The position numbers and the translations under genes were made by a program. The notes under the pieces were generated by a model, which was given only the letters and a program-made list of their open reading frames with translations, searched no databases and was not told the origin of the DNA. From positions 2,452,110-2,516,109 of the forward strand of contig JALJOM010000003.1 of assembly GCA_024304885.1 (NCBI GenBank): 64,000 nucleotides of DNA. The letters run 5' to 3'. Shown one piece after another: positions 18,197 through 27,237 of this stretch. Every line of letters starts with the position of its first letter. Positions within the stretch are counted from its first letter, which is position 1. The DNA is from Beijerinckiaceae bacterium. Lineage in GTDB: Bacteria > Pseudomonadota > Alphaproteobacteria > Rhizobiales > Beijerinckiaceae.

Positions 18197-18685
18197 TCAG
18201 CCGTTCGGGGACCGCTCGACGAGAGTGACGAGCGCCGCGACGCCCAAAGCCTCGTCGGCGGCCGGCGTCTCGAGGACCGCGGCCGCCGCGACGGCGACCG
18301 CCTCGATGATGACCTGGGCCTGGGCGAGCGGATATTCGTCGGTGAGCGTGAGATGGACCCGCGCATGATGGCCTTCCGGGGTCAAGGCGGTGAGGCGCGC
18401 CGCCGCGCCGCCGGTGAGGACCATGGTCGGCTTGCCGGAGGCGAGGTTGACCACGCCCATCTCGCGCCAGTTGACGCCGAAGCGAAGCCCCGTGCCGAGC
18501 GCCTTGGCGCAGGCCTCCTTGGCGGCGAAGCGCTTGGCATAGGACGCCGCGCGGGCGGCGCGCGCGTCGGATTTCATCCGCTCGGTCTCGGTGAAGCAGC
18601 GCAGGGTGAAGCGCTCGCCGAAGCGGGCGAGCGCCGCCTCGATCCGGCGGATGTCGCAAAGGTCGTTGCCGAAGCCGATGATCAT
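18197..18685 (-). CDS. acpS: Holo-[acyl-carrier-protein] synthase
   Basis: Transfers 4'-phosphopantetheine from CoA to the acyl carrier protein. The N-terminus [16 protein letters not shown] carries the magnesium-binding Asp, and [15 protein letters not shown] is the second family motif. The protein is 162 residues against about 125-140 usually. The extra length is an alanine-rich C-terminal tail ([20 protein letters not shown]), with no known function. Its ATG overlaps the pdxJ stop by four bases (ATGA), so translation is probably coupled. Confidence 0.92.
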   Translation of the reverse strand: MIIGFGNDLCDIRRIEAALARFGERFTLRCFTETERMKSDARAARAASYAKRFAAKEACAKALGTGLRFGVNWREMGVVNLASGKPTMVLTGGAAARLTALTPEGHHARVHLTLTDEYPLAQAQVIIEAVAVAAAAVLETPAADEALGVAALVTLVERSPNG

Positions 18686-19452
18686 GGCCCTGCACCGATG
18701 ACGGCTGCCCGCCCCGCGTCCATGGCCGCGCGCATCTTCCGGATCGACGCCTCGAGTCCGACGAAGATCGCCTCGCCGATCAGGAAATGCCCGATGTTGA
18801 GCTCGACGACCTGCGGCAGGCGCGCGATCTCGCGGGCGGTGCCGAAGTCGAGCCCGTGCCCGGCGTGGCACTCGATGCCGCATGTCTCGGCGTGGGCGGC
18901 GGCGCTGACGAGCCGCGCGAATTCCGCGCCGGCCTTGCCTGGCTCGCTCTGGATCACCGCGTTGCACCAGGCCCCGGTATGCAGCTCGACGACCGGCGCG
19001 CCGATCGTCGCCGCGGCCTCGACCGCCTCGAGGCTCGGCTCGATGAAGAGCGAGACCCTGATCCCGGCGTGGGCGAGCTCGGAGGCGAAGGGCTTCAGGT
19101 AGCCCTGCGCACCGATCACGTCGAGCCCGCCCTCGGTCGTGCGCTCGGTGCGCTTCTCGGGAACGAGGCAGGTCGCATGAGGCTTGATCTTCAGCGCGAT
19201 GTCGAGCATCTGCTCGGTCGCCGCCATCTCGAAGTTGAGCGGCTTTCCGATCTCGCGCTTCAGCCGCACCATGTCGTCGTCGTGGATATGGCGGCGATCC
19301 TCGCGCAGATGCGCGGTGATCCCGTCGGCGCCCGCGGCGATCGCGAGCAGTGCGGCGCGCACGGGGTCGGGCACGTCGCCGCCCCGCGCGTTGCGGACGG
19401 TCGCGACATGATCGACGTTCACGCCGAGACGTAGGTGGGGCAAGGGGGCCAT
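18682..19452 (-). CDS. pdxJ: Pyridoxine 5'-phosphate synthase
   Basis: Condenses 1-deoxy-xylulose 5-phosphate with 3-amino-2-oxopropyl phosphate, the last step of de novo vitamin B6 ring formation. It is 256 residues with the family start [31 protein letters not shown] and the C-terminal [12 protein letters not shown] and [13 protein letters not shown] blocks. The window also encodes dxs (its substrate source) and pdxA (the previous step). It lies 18 bases after rsh and overlaps acpS. Confidence 0.96.
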   Translation of the reverse strand: MAPLPHLRLGVNVDHVATVRNARGGDVPDPVRAALLAIAAGADGITAHLREDRRHIHDDDMVRLKREIGKPLNFEMAATEQMLDIALKIKPHATCLVPEKRTERTTEGGLDVIGAQGYLKPFASELAHAGIRVSLFIEPSLEAVEAAATIGAPVVELHTGAWCNAVIQSEPGKAGAEFARLVSAAAHAETCGIECHAGHGLDFGTAREIARLPQVVELNIGHFLIGEAIFVGLEASIRKMRAAMDAGRAAVIGAGP

Positions 19453-19470
19453 CGAGCTTCGGTCCTTCGG

Positions 19471-21672
19471 CTACCCGTTCACCCGCTCGACCTTGCTGAC
19501 CACCGGCCGCGCCCGCAAGTGCGAGATGATGCTCGTCAGATGCTTGAGGTCGTAGACCTCGACATCGAGGACGAGCTCGCGGAAATCGGCCGAGAGCGGC
19601 CGGATCACCACATTGTCGATGTTGGCGCCGTGATCGCCGATGACGGTGGCGATCATGCCGAGCGTGCCCGGCTCGTTGATCGCGGTGAGCGCGAGCCGCG
19701 CCGGGAACAGCGCGCGATGCCCGTCCTCGATATCCCAGCGCACGTCGAGCCAGCGGTCGGGCTCCTCGTCGAACTGGGTGAGGTCCGGCGACTGGATCGG
19801 GTAGATCGTGATGCCCTCGCCCGGCGTGAGGATGCCGACAATGCGGTCGCCCGGCACGGCGCCCCCGTTCGGCGCGAAGCGCACGGGAAGGTCGCCGTCG
19901 AGACCGCGGATCGGGATCGAGCGCGGATTTTCCTCGCCGCCGGGAACCTTGAACACGAGGCTCGCCGCCTTCTTCAGCCCGAACCAGCCGGCTTCTCCGC
20001 GCGGGCGTGGCGGGCTCGCCTTGCGCTCCTCCATGAACTCGGGATAGACGGCCTTCACCACATCGCCCGAGAACATCTCGCCGCGTCCGACCGCCGCGAG
20101 CACGTCGTCGATGCTGGTGCGCGCGAGCCGCGGCAGCGCGCTCTTCAGCTTCTCGTCGCTGTAGGGCTTCGACGCGCGCTCGAAGGCGCGGGTCACGATC
20201 TGGCGGCCGAGGCCCGCATATTGCGCACGCCGCGCGTCGCGGGTCGCGCGCCTGATCGCCGAGCGCGCCTTGCCGGTGATGACGACCGTCTCCCACACCG
20301 CCGGCGGCACCTGGGCCTCGGCGCAGGCGATCTCCACCTCGTCGCCGTTCTGGAGCTGCGAGACGAGCGGGGCGTGGCGCCCGTTGATCTTCGCGCCGAC
20401 CGCGCTGTTGCCCACATCGGTATGCACGGCATAGGCGAAGTCGATCGGCGTCGCGCCGCGCGGCAAGGCGATCAGCCGGCCCTTCGGCGTAAAGCAGAAC
20501 ACCTGGTCGTGGAACAGCTCGAGCTTGGTATGCTCGAGAAATTCCTCCGGGGTATCGCCCTCGGCGAGGAGGTTGATCGTGCGCCGGAGCCATTGATAGG
20601 CGCGGCTCTCGGTCGTCAGCGTGCCCCTGTCGGCGACCCTGTGGTCCTTGTAGAGCGCATGGGCGGCGATGCCGAACCTCGCGATCTCGTGCATTTCCTC
20701 GGTGCGCACCTGGAGCTCCACACGTTGGCGACCGGGGCCGACCACGGTCGTGTGGATCGATTGATAGTCGTTCTGCTTGGGTGTCGAGATGTAGTCCTTG
20801 AACCGCCCCGGCACGACGGCCCATTTGGTGTGCACGACGCCCACGACGCGATAGCAATCCTCGACGGTGGGGACGACGACGCGGAAGCCGAAGATGTCCG
20901 AGAGCTGCTCGAAGGCGATCGACTTGCGCTCCATCTTGTGCCAGACCGAATAGGGCTGCTTCTGGCGTCCCTCGACGGTCGCGGTGATCTCACGCGCGGC
21001 AAGTTCCTCGGCGAGCTCGGATTCGATCGTCGCGATGATGCGTCCGTTCTTGTCGCGCAGATCGGCGAGGCGAGCCGCGATCATCGCATAGGCCTCGGGC
21101 ATGAGGTGGCGGAACGCCAGGTCCTCGAGCTCGTCGCGGATGCTCTGCATGCCCATGCGCCCGGCGAGCGGTGCATAGATGTCCAGCGTCTCCTCGGCGA
21201 TGCGGGTGCGCTTGTCCTGCGGCACGTAGTCGAGCGTGCGCATGTTGTGGAGCCGGTCGGCGAGCTTGACCACGAGCACGCGGACATCCTCGGCGACGGC
21301 GAGAAGGAGCTTGCGGAAGTTCTCGGCCTGCACGGCGCGCTTCGACACGAGGTCGAGCTTTTTGAGCTTGGTCAGGCCATCGACGAGCCGACCGATGTCG
21401 GCGCCGAACAGGCGGTCGATCTCCTCGCGGGTCGAATCGGTGTCCTCGATCGTGTCATGGAGCACGGCGGCGACGATGGTGGCGTCGTCGAGCTTCATGT
21501 CGGTGAGGATCGCGGCGACCTCGAGCGGATGCGAGAAATAGGGATCGCCCGAGGCGCGCACCTGCGCGCCGTGCGCCTTCATGGCATAGACATAGGCGCG
21601 ATTGAGCGTCGCTTCGTCGGTCTGCGGGTTGTACCGGCGGACCCTGTCGACGAGCTCGTATTGCCGCATCAT
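19471..21672 (-). CDS. rsh: Bifunctional (p)ppGpp synthetase/hydrolase (RelA/SpoT homologue)
   Basis: Makes and degrades the stringent-response alarmone. 733 residues with the full long-RSH order: HD hydrolase domain (SHPLEVA, HDTIED at 72-77), synthetase domain (RFKD at 290-293, the RxKD motif of bifunctional enzymes), TGS domain (~400-455, [19 protein letters not shown]) and a C-terminal ACT domain (~650-733, [20 protein letters not shown]). It is the single-RSH type usual in alphaproteobacteria. It lies 119 bases after rpoZ and begins the rsh-pdxJ-acpS run. Confidence 0.96.
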   Translation of the reverse strand: MMRQYELVDRVRRYNPQTDEATLNRAYVYAMKAHGAQVRASGDPYFSHPLEVAAILTDMKLDDATIVAAVLHDTIEDTDSTREEIDRLFGADIGRLVDGLTKLKKLDLVSKRAVQAENFRKLLLAVAEDVRVLVVKLADRLHNMRTLDYVPQDKRTRIAEETLDIYAPLAGRMGMQSIRDELEDLAFRHLMPEAYAMIAARLADLRDKNGRIIATIESELAEELAAREITATVEGRQKQPYSVWHKMERKSIAFEQLSDIFGFRVVVPTVEDCYRVVGVVHTKWAVVPGRFKDYISTPKQNDYQSIHTTVVGPGRQRVELQVRTEEMHEIARFGIAAHALYKDHRVADRGTLTTESRAYQWLRRTINLLAEGDTPEEFLEHTKLELFHDQVFCFTPKGRLIALPRGATPIDFAYAVHTDVGNSAVGAKINGRHAPLVSQLQNGDEVEIACAEAQVPPAVWETVVITGKARSAIRRATRDARRAQYAGLGRQIVTRAFERASKPYSDEKLKSALPRLARTSIDDVLAAVGRGEMFSGDVVKAVYPEFMEERKASPPRPRGEAGWFGLKKAASLVFKVPGGEENPRSIPIRGLDGDLPVRFAPNGGAVPGDRIVGILTPGEGITIYPIQSPDLTQFDEEPDRWLDVRWDIEDGHRALFPARLALTAINEPGTLGMIATVIGDHGANIDNVVIRPLSADFRELVLDVEVYDLKHLTSIISHLRARPVVSKVERVNG

Positions 21673-21791
21673 GGTCTTGCTCGCCTCGCGTCGGAAGCGC
21701 AGCCGGTCACGCTACGGCTTACGCCCGACGCAACACTTGCCGTGCCGCAGCACGGCCCCGCTCGGCGGCGGCTCTGCAGGACGCACCCGGC

Positions 21792-22187
21792 TCAGTCGCC
21801 GTCGTCGTCGAGCTCCACCGGAGGAACGAGGCCCTCGAGCCCACGCAGCAAGTCCTCCTCCGTCATGCGATCGAACTGGACGTCCCCGGAAGCCTCGGGT
21901 TGCACACCCTCGGATCCCGCGGCCAAGGCGGGAACCGCCTCGGCCTCCGGCTCGTCCACCTCGACATGCTTCTGCAAGGACTGGATAAAGTCCTCCTTCA
22001 AATCCTCGGGACCGAGCGTGCTATCGGCGATCTCGCGCAGGGCCACGACCGGGTTCTTGTCCTTGTCGCGATCGACTGTGATCTGGCTCCCGGCCGCGAT
22101 CATGCGCGCGCGGTGGCTCGCGATCAAAACGAGCTCGAACCGGTTCTCGATCTTGTCGACGCAATCCTCGACGGTCACTCGGGCCAT
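21792..22187 (-). CDS. rpoZ: RNA polymerase omega subunit
   Basis: Small assembly subunit of RNA polymerase. 131 residues with the conserved N-terminus [20 protein letters not shown] and [10 protein letters not shown]. An acidic C-terminal tail ends in LDDDGD, as in related bacteria. It precedes rsh on the same strand, the usual alphaproteobacterial order. Its promoter must lie in 22188-22260, where cataatgt and ctatatcg patches occur. Confidence 0.95.
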   Translation of the reverse strand: MARVTVEDCVDKIENRFELVLIASHRARMIAAGSQITVDRDKDKNPVVALREIADSTLGPEDLKEDFIQSLQKHVEVDEPEAEAVPALAAGSEGVQPEASGDVQFDRMTEEDLLRGLEGLVPPVELDDDGD

Positions 22188-22964
22188 GCTGGGCTCGCCC
22201 CTTGTTCGCGCTGACTTTCTGGCATAATGTCACCTACAGCCTATATCGAGGAGCTGGCAAGCACAAATCCGCCCGCGCAGAGCGGGCGACGGTGTCGACC
22301 CCGGTCGCGTCGAGCCCCTCGGGCGATCCCGTGCCGAACACTGGTGGAGGGCCCGACGTACCGAGAGCTCGTGCAACGCAGCTCGACGTGGCGAACGTGG
22401 GTCGGTCGCCGTGAACGTTGGCTTCGGAGGATCTGACGTATTGTTGTCACTTTCGTTCGTTGAACTGACCCTCGCCCCGAGCCGATCGACGAGCGAACCG
22501 GTCGGGTCGGAGTAGGCGATGACGGCGCATCGGTCGGTGGTCATGGCTTCGGTCGGCGACAGGTGCCGGTGGCGTGCACAAGGGCAAGCGAGAGCGCTCC
22601 GGTGACGGCAATTCCCGTCCGAACCGAGACCTCGGGAGCCGGACAACCGGTGGTCGCTGTCGGGCACCTGGGCCGTGAGTATAAGAAAGAAAGACGCGAT
22701 CTCGTAGCTCGAGCCCGCGAAATCGATCCTATATCCGAAGCGGGATGATTCGAATTCGGAAGCGCTGTACGAGGTCTCGGCACTGGACGCAGCGGTAAAA
22801 AAATCCTACTTGATGGGATACCATTGCGCGTCGAGAGTCTCGACAATAAGAAAAAGGCAGGTATCGACAAACTGAAAGGCATCGGAGTTTTGTGTTCTCG
22901 CTCCCGATTGTAACCTTTGCCTGACGATGAAGAACACCAACCAAAAATCACAAGAGCTGCGTTT
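22188..22964. other. 777-bp intergenic region between divergent rpoZ and the NYN-domain gene
   Basis: It contains the promoters of both divergent genes but no open frame with recognisable protein character. Two parts differ: ~22260-22680 is GC-rich, while ~22790-22960 is clearly A/T-rich (ggtaaaaaaatcctacttga; ataagaaaaaggcaggtatc) and probably holds the promoter of the NYN gene. I looked for a permuted tmRNA tag sequence and found none. The size is large for two promoters, so an unrecognised small RNA or lost gene is possible. Confidence 0.45.
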
Positions 22965-23594
22965 ATGGCTGAGCAAGAGCGAATTGCACTTTTTATTGAC
23001 GGCGCCAATTTGTACGCGACAGCGAAGTCGCTCGGGTTCGATATCGACTACAAGCGGTTGCTGAAGGAATTCCAGGCGCGTGGCAAGCTGATCAGGGCCT
23101 TCTATTATACGGCTCTGGTCGAGGATCAGGAATATTCCTCGATTCGCCCGCTGGTCGACTGGCTGGACTACAACGGCTATTGCGTCGTGACCAAGCCGAC
23201 CAAGGAGTTCGTCGATTCGTTCGGGCGCCGCAAGGTCAAGGGCAACATGGATATCGAGCTCGCGGTGGACGCCATGGAGATGGCGCCTTACCTCGACCAG
23301 ATCGTGCTGTTCTCCGGCGACGGCGATTTCCGGTCTCTCGTCGAGGCGCTTCAGCGCAAGGGCGTGCGTGTCTCCGTCGTGTCCACCAACACGACCCAGC
23401 CGCCGATGGTCGCCGACGAGCTGCGGCGGCAAGCCGACGAGTTCATCGACATCATTCACCTCGCCCCGAAGATCGGCCGCGATCTCGCCGATCGGGCCCA
23501 ATCGGCGGCACGAGCCCAGGAACGCCGCAATGCCGCGGCGGCGGCCGCCGCGGGCAACTTCGACCAGGAGCTCACGAACGATCGCCTGGATTGA
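22965..23594 (+). CDS. NYN-domain (LabA/DUF88) protein, PIN-like nuclease fold
   Basis: 209 residues. The PIN-like NYN core is intact, with the three acidic clusters FIDGANLY, VKGNMDIELAVDAM and FSGDGDF in order, so a metal-dependent RNase activity is plausible for the family. The C-terminus is a basic, alanine-rich helix (AARAQERRNAAAAAAAG). ATG 22965 (MAEQERIAL) is preferred, since the frame before it is unconserved. It is followed after 36 bases by the uracil-DNA glycosylase gene. The target is unknown. Confidence 0.85.
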   Translation: MAEQERIALFIDGANLYATAKSLGFDIDYKRLLKEFQARGKLIRAFYYTALVEDQEYSSIRPLVDWLDYNGYCVVTKPTKEFVDSFGRRKVKGNMDIELAVDAMEMAPYLDQIVLFSGDGDFRSLVEALQRKGVRVSVVSTNTTQPPMVADELRRQADEFIDIIHLAPKIGRDLADRAQSAARAQERRNAAAAAAAGNFDQELTNDRLD

Positions 23595-23630
23595 GCCGCA
23601 CCGGGGATGTGACTCGGGTCGCGTGGTGGC

Positions 23631-24320
23631 ATGATCGCGCGGGAACCGGACGAGGATTGCGGCCTGTGCCCGCGCCTCGCCGCTTTCCGCGCTGCGGCAC
23701 GCGCCGCGGAGCCGTCGTGGCATAATGCCCCCGTTCCCGGCTTCGGCGCCCGCGACGCGCGGCTTCTCGTCGTCGGCCTGGCTCCCGGCTTGAAGGGGGC
23801 CAACCGAACCGGCCGCCCGTTCACCGGCGACTTCGCCGGAGATCTCCTCTACGAGACCCTCGAGGATTTCGGCTTCGCACGCGGACGCTATCTCGGCCAC
23901 GTCCACGACGGCCTGCGCCTGGAAAGCTGCTTCGTCACCAATGCGGTGCGATGCGTGCCGCCCGCCAACAAGCCGACGCCGCTCGAGATCGCGACCTGCC
24001 GTCCGTTTCTCGAGGCCCGGATCGACGCCCTGACCGAGCTCTGCGCCATCGTCGCGCTGGGCCGCATCGCGCACGACTCGGTCGTGCGTGCGGCCGAGGC
24101 GAAGCTCGCCGCCTTCCCCTTCGCGCATGCCGCCGTGCACGAGCTGCCGGGCAGACGCATCGGCAAGCTCAGGCTGTACGACAGCTATCATTGCTCTCGC
24201 TACAACACCAATACCGGCGTCCTTTCGCGCGAGATGTTTCGCGCGGTGTTCGCCCGCGTCCGTCAGGACCTCGACGACATGCTCGGAGCCGGCGACGAGG
24301 CCGCGGGCGCAGCCATGTAG
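23631..24320 (+). CDS. Uracil-DNA glycosylase, family 5 (UdgB-type, iron-sulphur)
   Basis: Base-excision repair enzyme removing uracil and other deaminated bases. 229 residues. Motif [19 protein letters not shown] is characteristic of family 5, which lacks the polar catalytic residue of family 1. The C-terminal [13 protein letters not shown] matches the second active-site motif. Cysteines in CGLCPRL, VRCVPP and later CRPF/YHCS can supply the 4Fe-4S ligands. It is downstream of the NYN gene on the same strand and overlaps the 3' end of rsmA tail-to-tail by 58 bases. Confidence 0.88.
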   Translation: MIAREPDEDCGLCPRLAAFRAAARAAEPSWHNAPVPGFGARDARLLVVGLAPGLKGANRTGRPFTGDFAGDLLYETLEDFGFARGRYLGHVHDGLRLESCFVTNAVRCVPPANKPTPLEIATCRPFLEARIDALTELCAIVALGRIAHDSVVRAAEAKLAAFPFAHAAVHELPGRRIGKLRLYDSYHCSRYNTNTGVLSREMFRAVFARVRQDLDDMLGAGDEAAGAAM

Positions 24321-25168
24321 TCCGCGAGCGCGCGCGCCAAGCGGACGAAGCCGGCGACGTCGATCTCTTCCGCGCGGGCCGTCGGCGCGATCCCGGCCGC
24401 GGCGAGGCGCGCGGTCGGGTCGCCGCCGAGCAGGGCCTTCAGGGACTGCCGCAGCATCTTGCGTCTCTGGCCGAAGGCCGCCTGCGTCACCGCCGCGAGA
24501 CGTGCCACGTCACAAGGCAAGGGATTCGGCCGGGGCTGGAGCTCGACCAGGGCGGAGGTCACCTTGGGCGGCGGCGTGAAAGCGGCGGGCGAGATCTCGA
24601 ACAAGATGCGGGTCTCGCAACGCCAGTTGCAGAGGACGGCGAGGCGCCCGTAGGCGGCCCGCTGCCGCGGCGTCGCCACGATGCGCTCCGCCACCTCCTT
24701 CTGGAACATCAGGACGAGGCGATCGAACCAGGGCGGCCATGCCGGCGTCTCGATCCAGGCGGTCAGCAGGGCGGTCGCCACGTTGTAGGGAAGGTTGGCA
24801 CAGATCCGGGCCGGTCGCGCCGAGCCGACGAGCGCCCCGAGGTCGATCGCGAGCGCATCGCCCGCGATGATCTCGAGCCGGTTCGGGCAAGCGCGGGCAA
24901 TGTCCTCGAGCGCGGCGAGGCAGCGTGGGTCGCGCTCGATCGCGATCACCTTCCGCGCTCCTTCGGCGAGCAAGGCCCGGGTGAGGCCGCCCGGCCCCGG
25001 CCCGATCTCGACGATCGTCGCGGCGTCCTGCGGCGCCGCCGCCCGGGCGATGCGACGGGCCAGATTGAGGTCGAAGAGAAAATTCTGCCCGAGCGATTTT
25101 CTCGCGGCGATCCCATGGGCCGCGACGACCTCGCGCAGCGGCGGAAGGTCCTCTAGGTCCCTCTGCAT
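24263..25168 (-). CDS. rsmA: 16S rRNA (adenine-1518/1519-N6) dimethyltransferase
   Basis: Dimethylates two adjacent adenines near the 3' end of 16S rRNA during small-subunit maturation. 301 residues with [10 protein letters not shown], the SAM-binding motif [18 protein letters not shown] and [12 protein letters not shown] in the right order. The start [15 protein letters not shown] at ATG 25168 overlaps the pdxA stop by 16 bases. It is the last gene of the lptG-lptD-surA-pdxA-rsmA run. Its C-terminal codons overlap the convergent glycosylase gene. Confidence 0.95.
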   Translation of the reverse strand: MQRDLEDLPPLREVVAAHGIAARKSLGQNFLFDLNLARRIARAAAPQDAATIVEIGPGPGGLTRALLAEGARKVIAIERDPRCLAALEDIARACPNRLEIIAGDALAIDLGALVGSARPARICANLPYNVATALLTAWIETPAWPPWFDRLVLMFQKEVAERIVATPRQRAAYGRLAVLCNWRCETRILFEISPAAFTPPPKVTSALVELQPRPNPLPCDVARLAAVTQAAFGQRRKMLRQSLKALLGGDPTARLAAAGIAPTARAEEIDVAGFVRLARALADYMAAPAASSPAPSMSSRS

Positions 25169-26172
25169 CGCGCCGCGAGCCTGGCCGCGAGGTCGAGCGC
25201 CGAAAGAAGGCTCCTCGGGTCGGCGAGCCCTTTGCCGGCGATGTCGAAGGCCGTGCCGTGATCGGGCGAGGTGCGCACGAAAGGCAGGCCGAGGGTGACG
25301 TTCACCGCCCGCTCGAAAGCGAGCGTCTTCACCGGGATCAGCGCCTGGTCGTGATACATCGCGATTGCGACGTCGTATCTTTTTCGAGCCGCGGCGTGAA
25401 AGAGCGTGTCCGCCGGATGCGGTCCGCTGACCTCGAGGCCGCGACCGCGAAGTTCCTCGATCGCTGGGGCGACGACCTCGAGATCCTCGCGCCCGAGCGC
25501 GCCCCCCTCGCCGGCATGAGGGTTGAGACCGCAAAAGGCGAGGCGCGGCGTCGCGAGACCGAAGCGCGAGGCGAGATCCCTTGCGACGACGAGCCCGGTC
25601 TCGACCAGGAGCGCGCGGGTGACGAGGCCCGGAACACGCGCGAGCGGTACATGGATCGTCGCCGGGACGACGGCGAGCTCCGGCGACCAGAGGAGCATGA
25701 CCGGCCGAAGGCTCGCCCCTGCGTGCCTCAGCGCGAGCTCGGCCAGAAGCTCGGTATGGCCAGGATGCGGGAACCCGGCCCGATAGAGCACGTCCTTGGC
25801 GATCGGGTTGGTGACGACGGCCGCAGCTGCGCCGGCAGCGACGAGAGCCACGCAGGTCTCGATCGAGGCGATGGTCGCGGCCGCGTCGGTCACGTCGGGC
25901 AGGCCCGGAGCCCCCACCACGCGGGCCCCCGAATCGAGCACGGGCAAGGCACGCGGAAACACGCCGAGGGCGTCGGCGGCGCAGACGCTCTCGATCGGCA
26001 CCTCGAGGTTCAGCCGGCGAGCCAGCATTGCGAGATGATCGGGCTCGGCCGCGACAAAAAAGGCCGGTGCGTCGGGGTCGGCCCGGATCTGCAACCAAGC
26101 CCGCAAGGCGAGCTCGGGACCGATACCGGAGGGATCGCCTCTCGTCAGGGCGAGAGGAAGCCGCGGGTCCAT
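25153..26172 (-). CDS. pdxA: 4-hydroxythreonine-4-phosphate dehydrogenase
   Basis: NAD-dependent oxidation step of de novo pyridoxal phosphate synthesis, feeding pdxJ. 339 residues. The metal-binding histidines are visible in [27 protein letters not shown] and [12 protein letters not shown]. The start [18 protein letters not shown] fits the family. It lies 61 bases after the surA-like gene and overlaps rsmA, so it is part of the same transcript. Confidence 0.95.
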   Translation of the reverse strand: MDPRLPLALTRGDPSGIGPELALRAWLQIRADPDAPAFFVAAEPDHLAMLARRLNLEVPIESVCAADALGVFPRALPVLDSGARVVGAPGLPDVTDAAATIASIETCVALVAAGAAAAVVTNPIAKDVLYRAGFPHPGHTELLAELALRHAGASLRPVMLLWSPELAVVPATIHVPLARVPGLVTRALLVETGLVVARDLASRFGLATPRLAFCGLNPHAGEGGALGREDLEVVAPAIEELRGRGLEVSGPHPADTLFHAAARKRYDVAIAMYHDQALIPVKTLAFERAVNVTLGLPFVRTSPDHGTAFDIAGKGLADPRSLLSALDLAARLAARCRGT

Positions 26173-26233
26173 GAAGATAATTTCCCGAGACCGGTGCGTC
26201 CGAAGCCTCGACGCGCGCGGCCGAAGCGAGCGA

Positions 26234-27229
26234 TCAGCGTGGCACGATGATGGCCGTTGCCCGCAGCTCCTTCAGCCTGCGCTTCTTGTCGGCCGCGATA
26301 TGAGCGGCGAGGAGCTTTTGCGCGATCGCGGCCCGGGCCGCGCTCGTGTCCTTGGCCTCGCCCTTGGCGCAAACCGCGAGCAATTCGAGACCGGACGGGG
26401 CCCGTTGCGGCGGCGTGAGGTGCCCGACCGGGGTTTTCTCGAGCAGGTCGCGAAGGCCCTCGGAGAGCTCGACGGCGCTGCGGCGCACCGGATCGCGCAC
26501 GGTGACATCCTTGAGCTCGCGAGCGAGCTTGGTCCCGCTCTCGCAATCGACGAAGCGGGCACGCAGCTGCTCGGCTTCCTGGGCTCGCTCGTTGAGCATC
26601 GCCATGGTCGCAGTTCTCGGGACGGTGAAGATCACCTGCCGAACCGTAAATTCGGGCCCCGACGCGGCCTTTCCGCCCTGCTTGGCGAGCTCGGCGCGGA
26701 CCTGGCTCTCGCTCGCCTCGACGCCCTTGTTCAGGGCTTGGACCAGGACGGTGAAGCCGAACTCGGCGCCGAAATGCGCCTTGACGTGATCGTCGGACAC
26801 GCCGGCCTGCCGGAACGCCCCGACGAGGGCCTCCGGCGCGATCTTCATATCCTGGGCGAGGGCCACGATCTCTTGGCTGACCTCGGCATCCCCCGGCCGC
26901 ACGCCGAACTTCGCGGCCTCGCGGGCCTGGAGACGATCCGCGTAGAGGCTCTCGAGCGCGGCCTCGCGCGAGGCGGGCTTGCGCAGGACCTTGAGCAGCT
27001 TCATCCGCTCGCCGACATCGAGATCGGTGATCGGATCGCCGTTGATGCTCGCGACGATCGACTGCGCCGAGACCGAGCCCGCGAGCGCCGTCGCGATCGC
27101 GAGGGCGAGCCAAGCACTGCAGGCGAGGCGGGTGCCGCGCCAAGCCTGCTCTGCGTGCGACCGCCGCACTGGTCCTCGTCTCCGCTCACCGCACACGTCC
27201 AGCCGCACTGCCTCCGCGCTCGCTGCCAT
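26234..27229 (-). CDS. surA: Periplasmic SurA-type peptidyl-prolyl isomerase/chaperone
   Basis: Chaperone for outer-membrane proteins, in alphaproteobacteria usually next to lptD. 331 residues from ATG 27229. There is a signal-like segment (RLACSAWLALAIATALAGSVSAQS) after a ~30-residue basic leader, then the SurA N-terminal domain (IVASINGDPITDLDVGERMKLLKV). A parvulin-like region follows (~residues 190-300, FTVRQVIFTVP and LRDLLEKTPVGHLTPP). Only one parvulin-like region is evident against two in E. coli SurA, as is common in this group. It begins 8 bases after the lptD stop. Confidence 0.85.
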   Translation of the reverse strand: MAASAEAVRLDVCGERRRGPVRRSHAEQAWRGTRLACSAWLALAIATALAGSVSAQSIVASINGDPITDLDVGERMKLLKVLRKPASREAALESLYADRLQAREAAKFGVRPGDAEVSQEIVALAQDMKIAPEALVGAFRQAGVSDDHVKAHFGAEFGFTVLVQALNKGVEASESQVRAELAKQGGKAASGPEFTVRQVIFTVPRTATMAMLNERAQEAEQLRARFVDCESGTKLARELKDVTVRDPVRRSAVELSEGLRDLLEKTPVGHLTPPQRAPSGLELLAVCAKGEAKDTSAARAAIAQKLLAAHIAADKKRRLKELRATAIIVPR

Positions 27230-27237
27230 AATCGAGA

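Noticed and set aside
18197-20857. 886-codon minus-strand frame across acpS, pdxJ and part of rsh
   Set aside because: Only its last 162 codons (acpS) are real; the rest is out of frame with pdxJ and rsh, which are certain.
19435-22227. 930-codon plus-strand frame opposite rsh and rpoZ
   Set aside because: Antisense shadow of rsh and rpoZ, both with complete domain sets.
22188-22964. Possible permuted tmRNA gene (ssrA)
   Set aside because: No tag-like Ala-Asn-Asp coding piece, no acceptor-stem pairing and no T-arm sequence seen.
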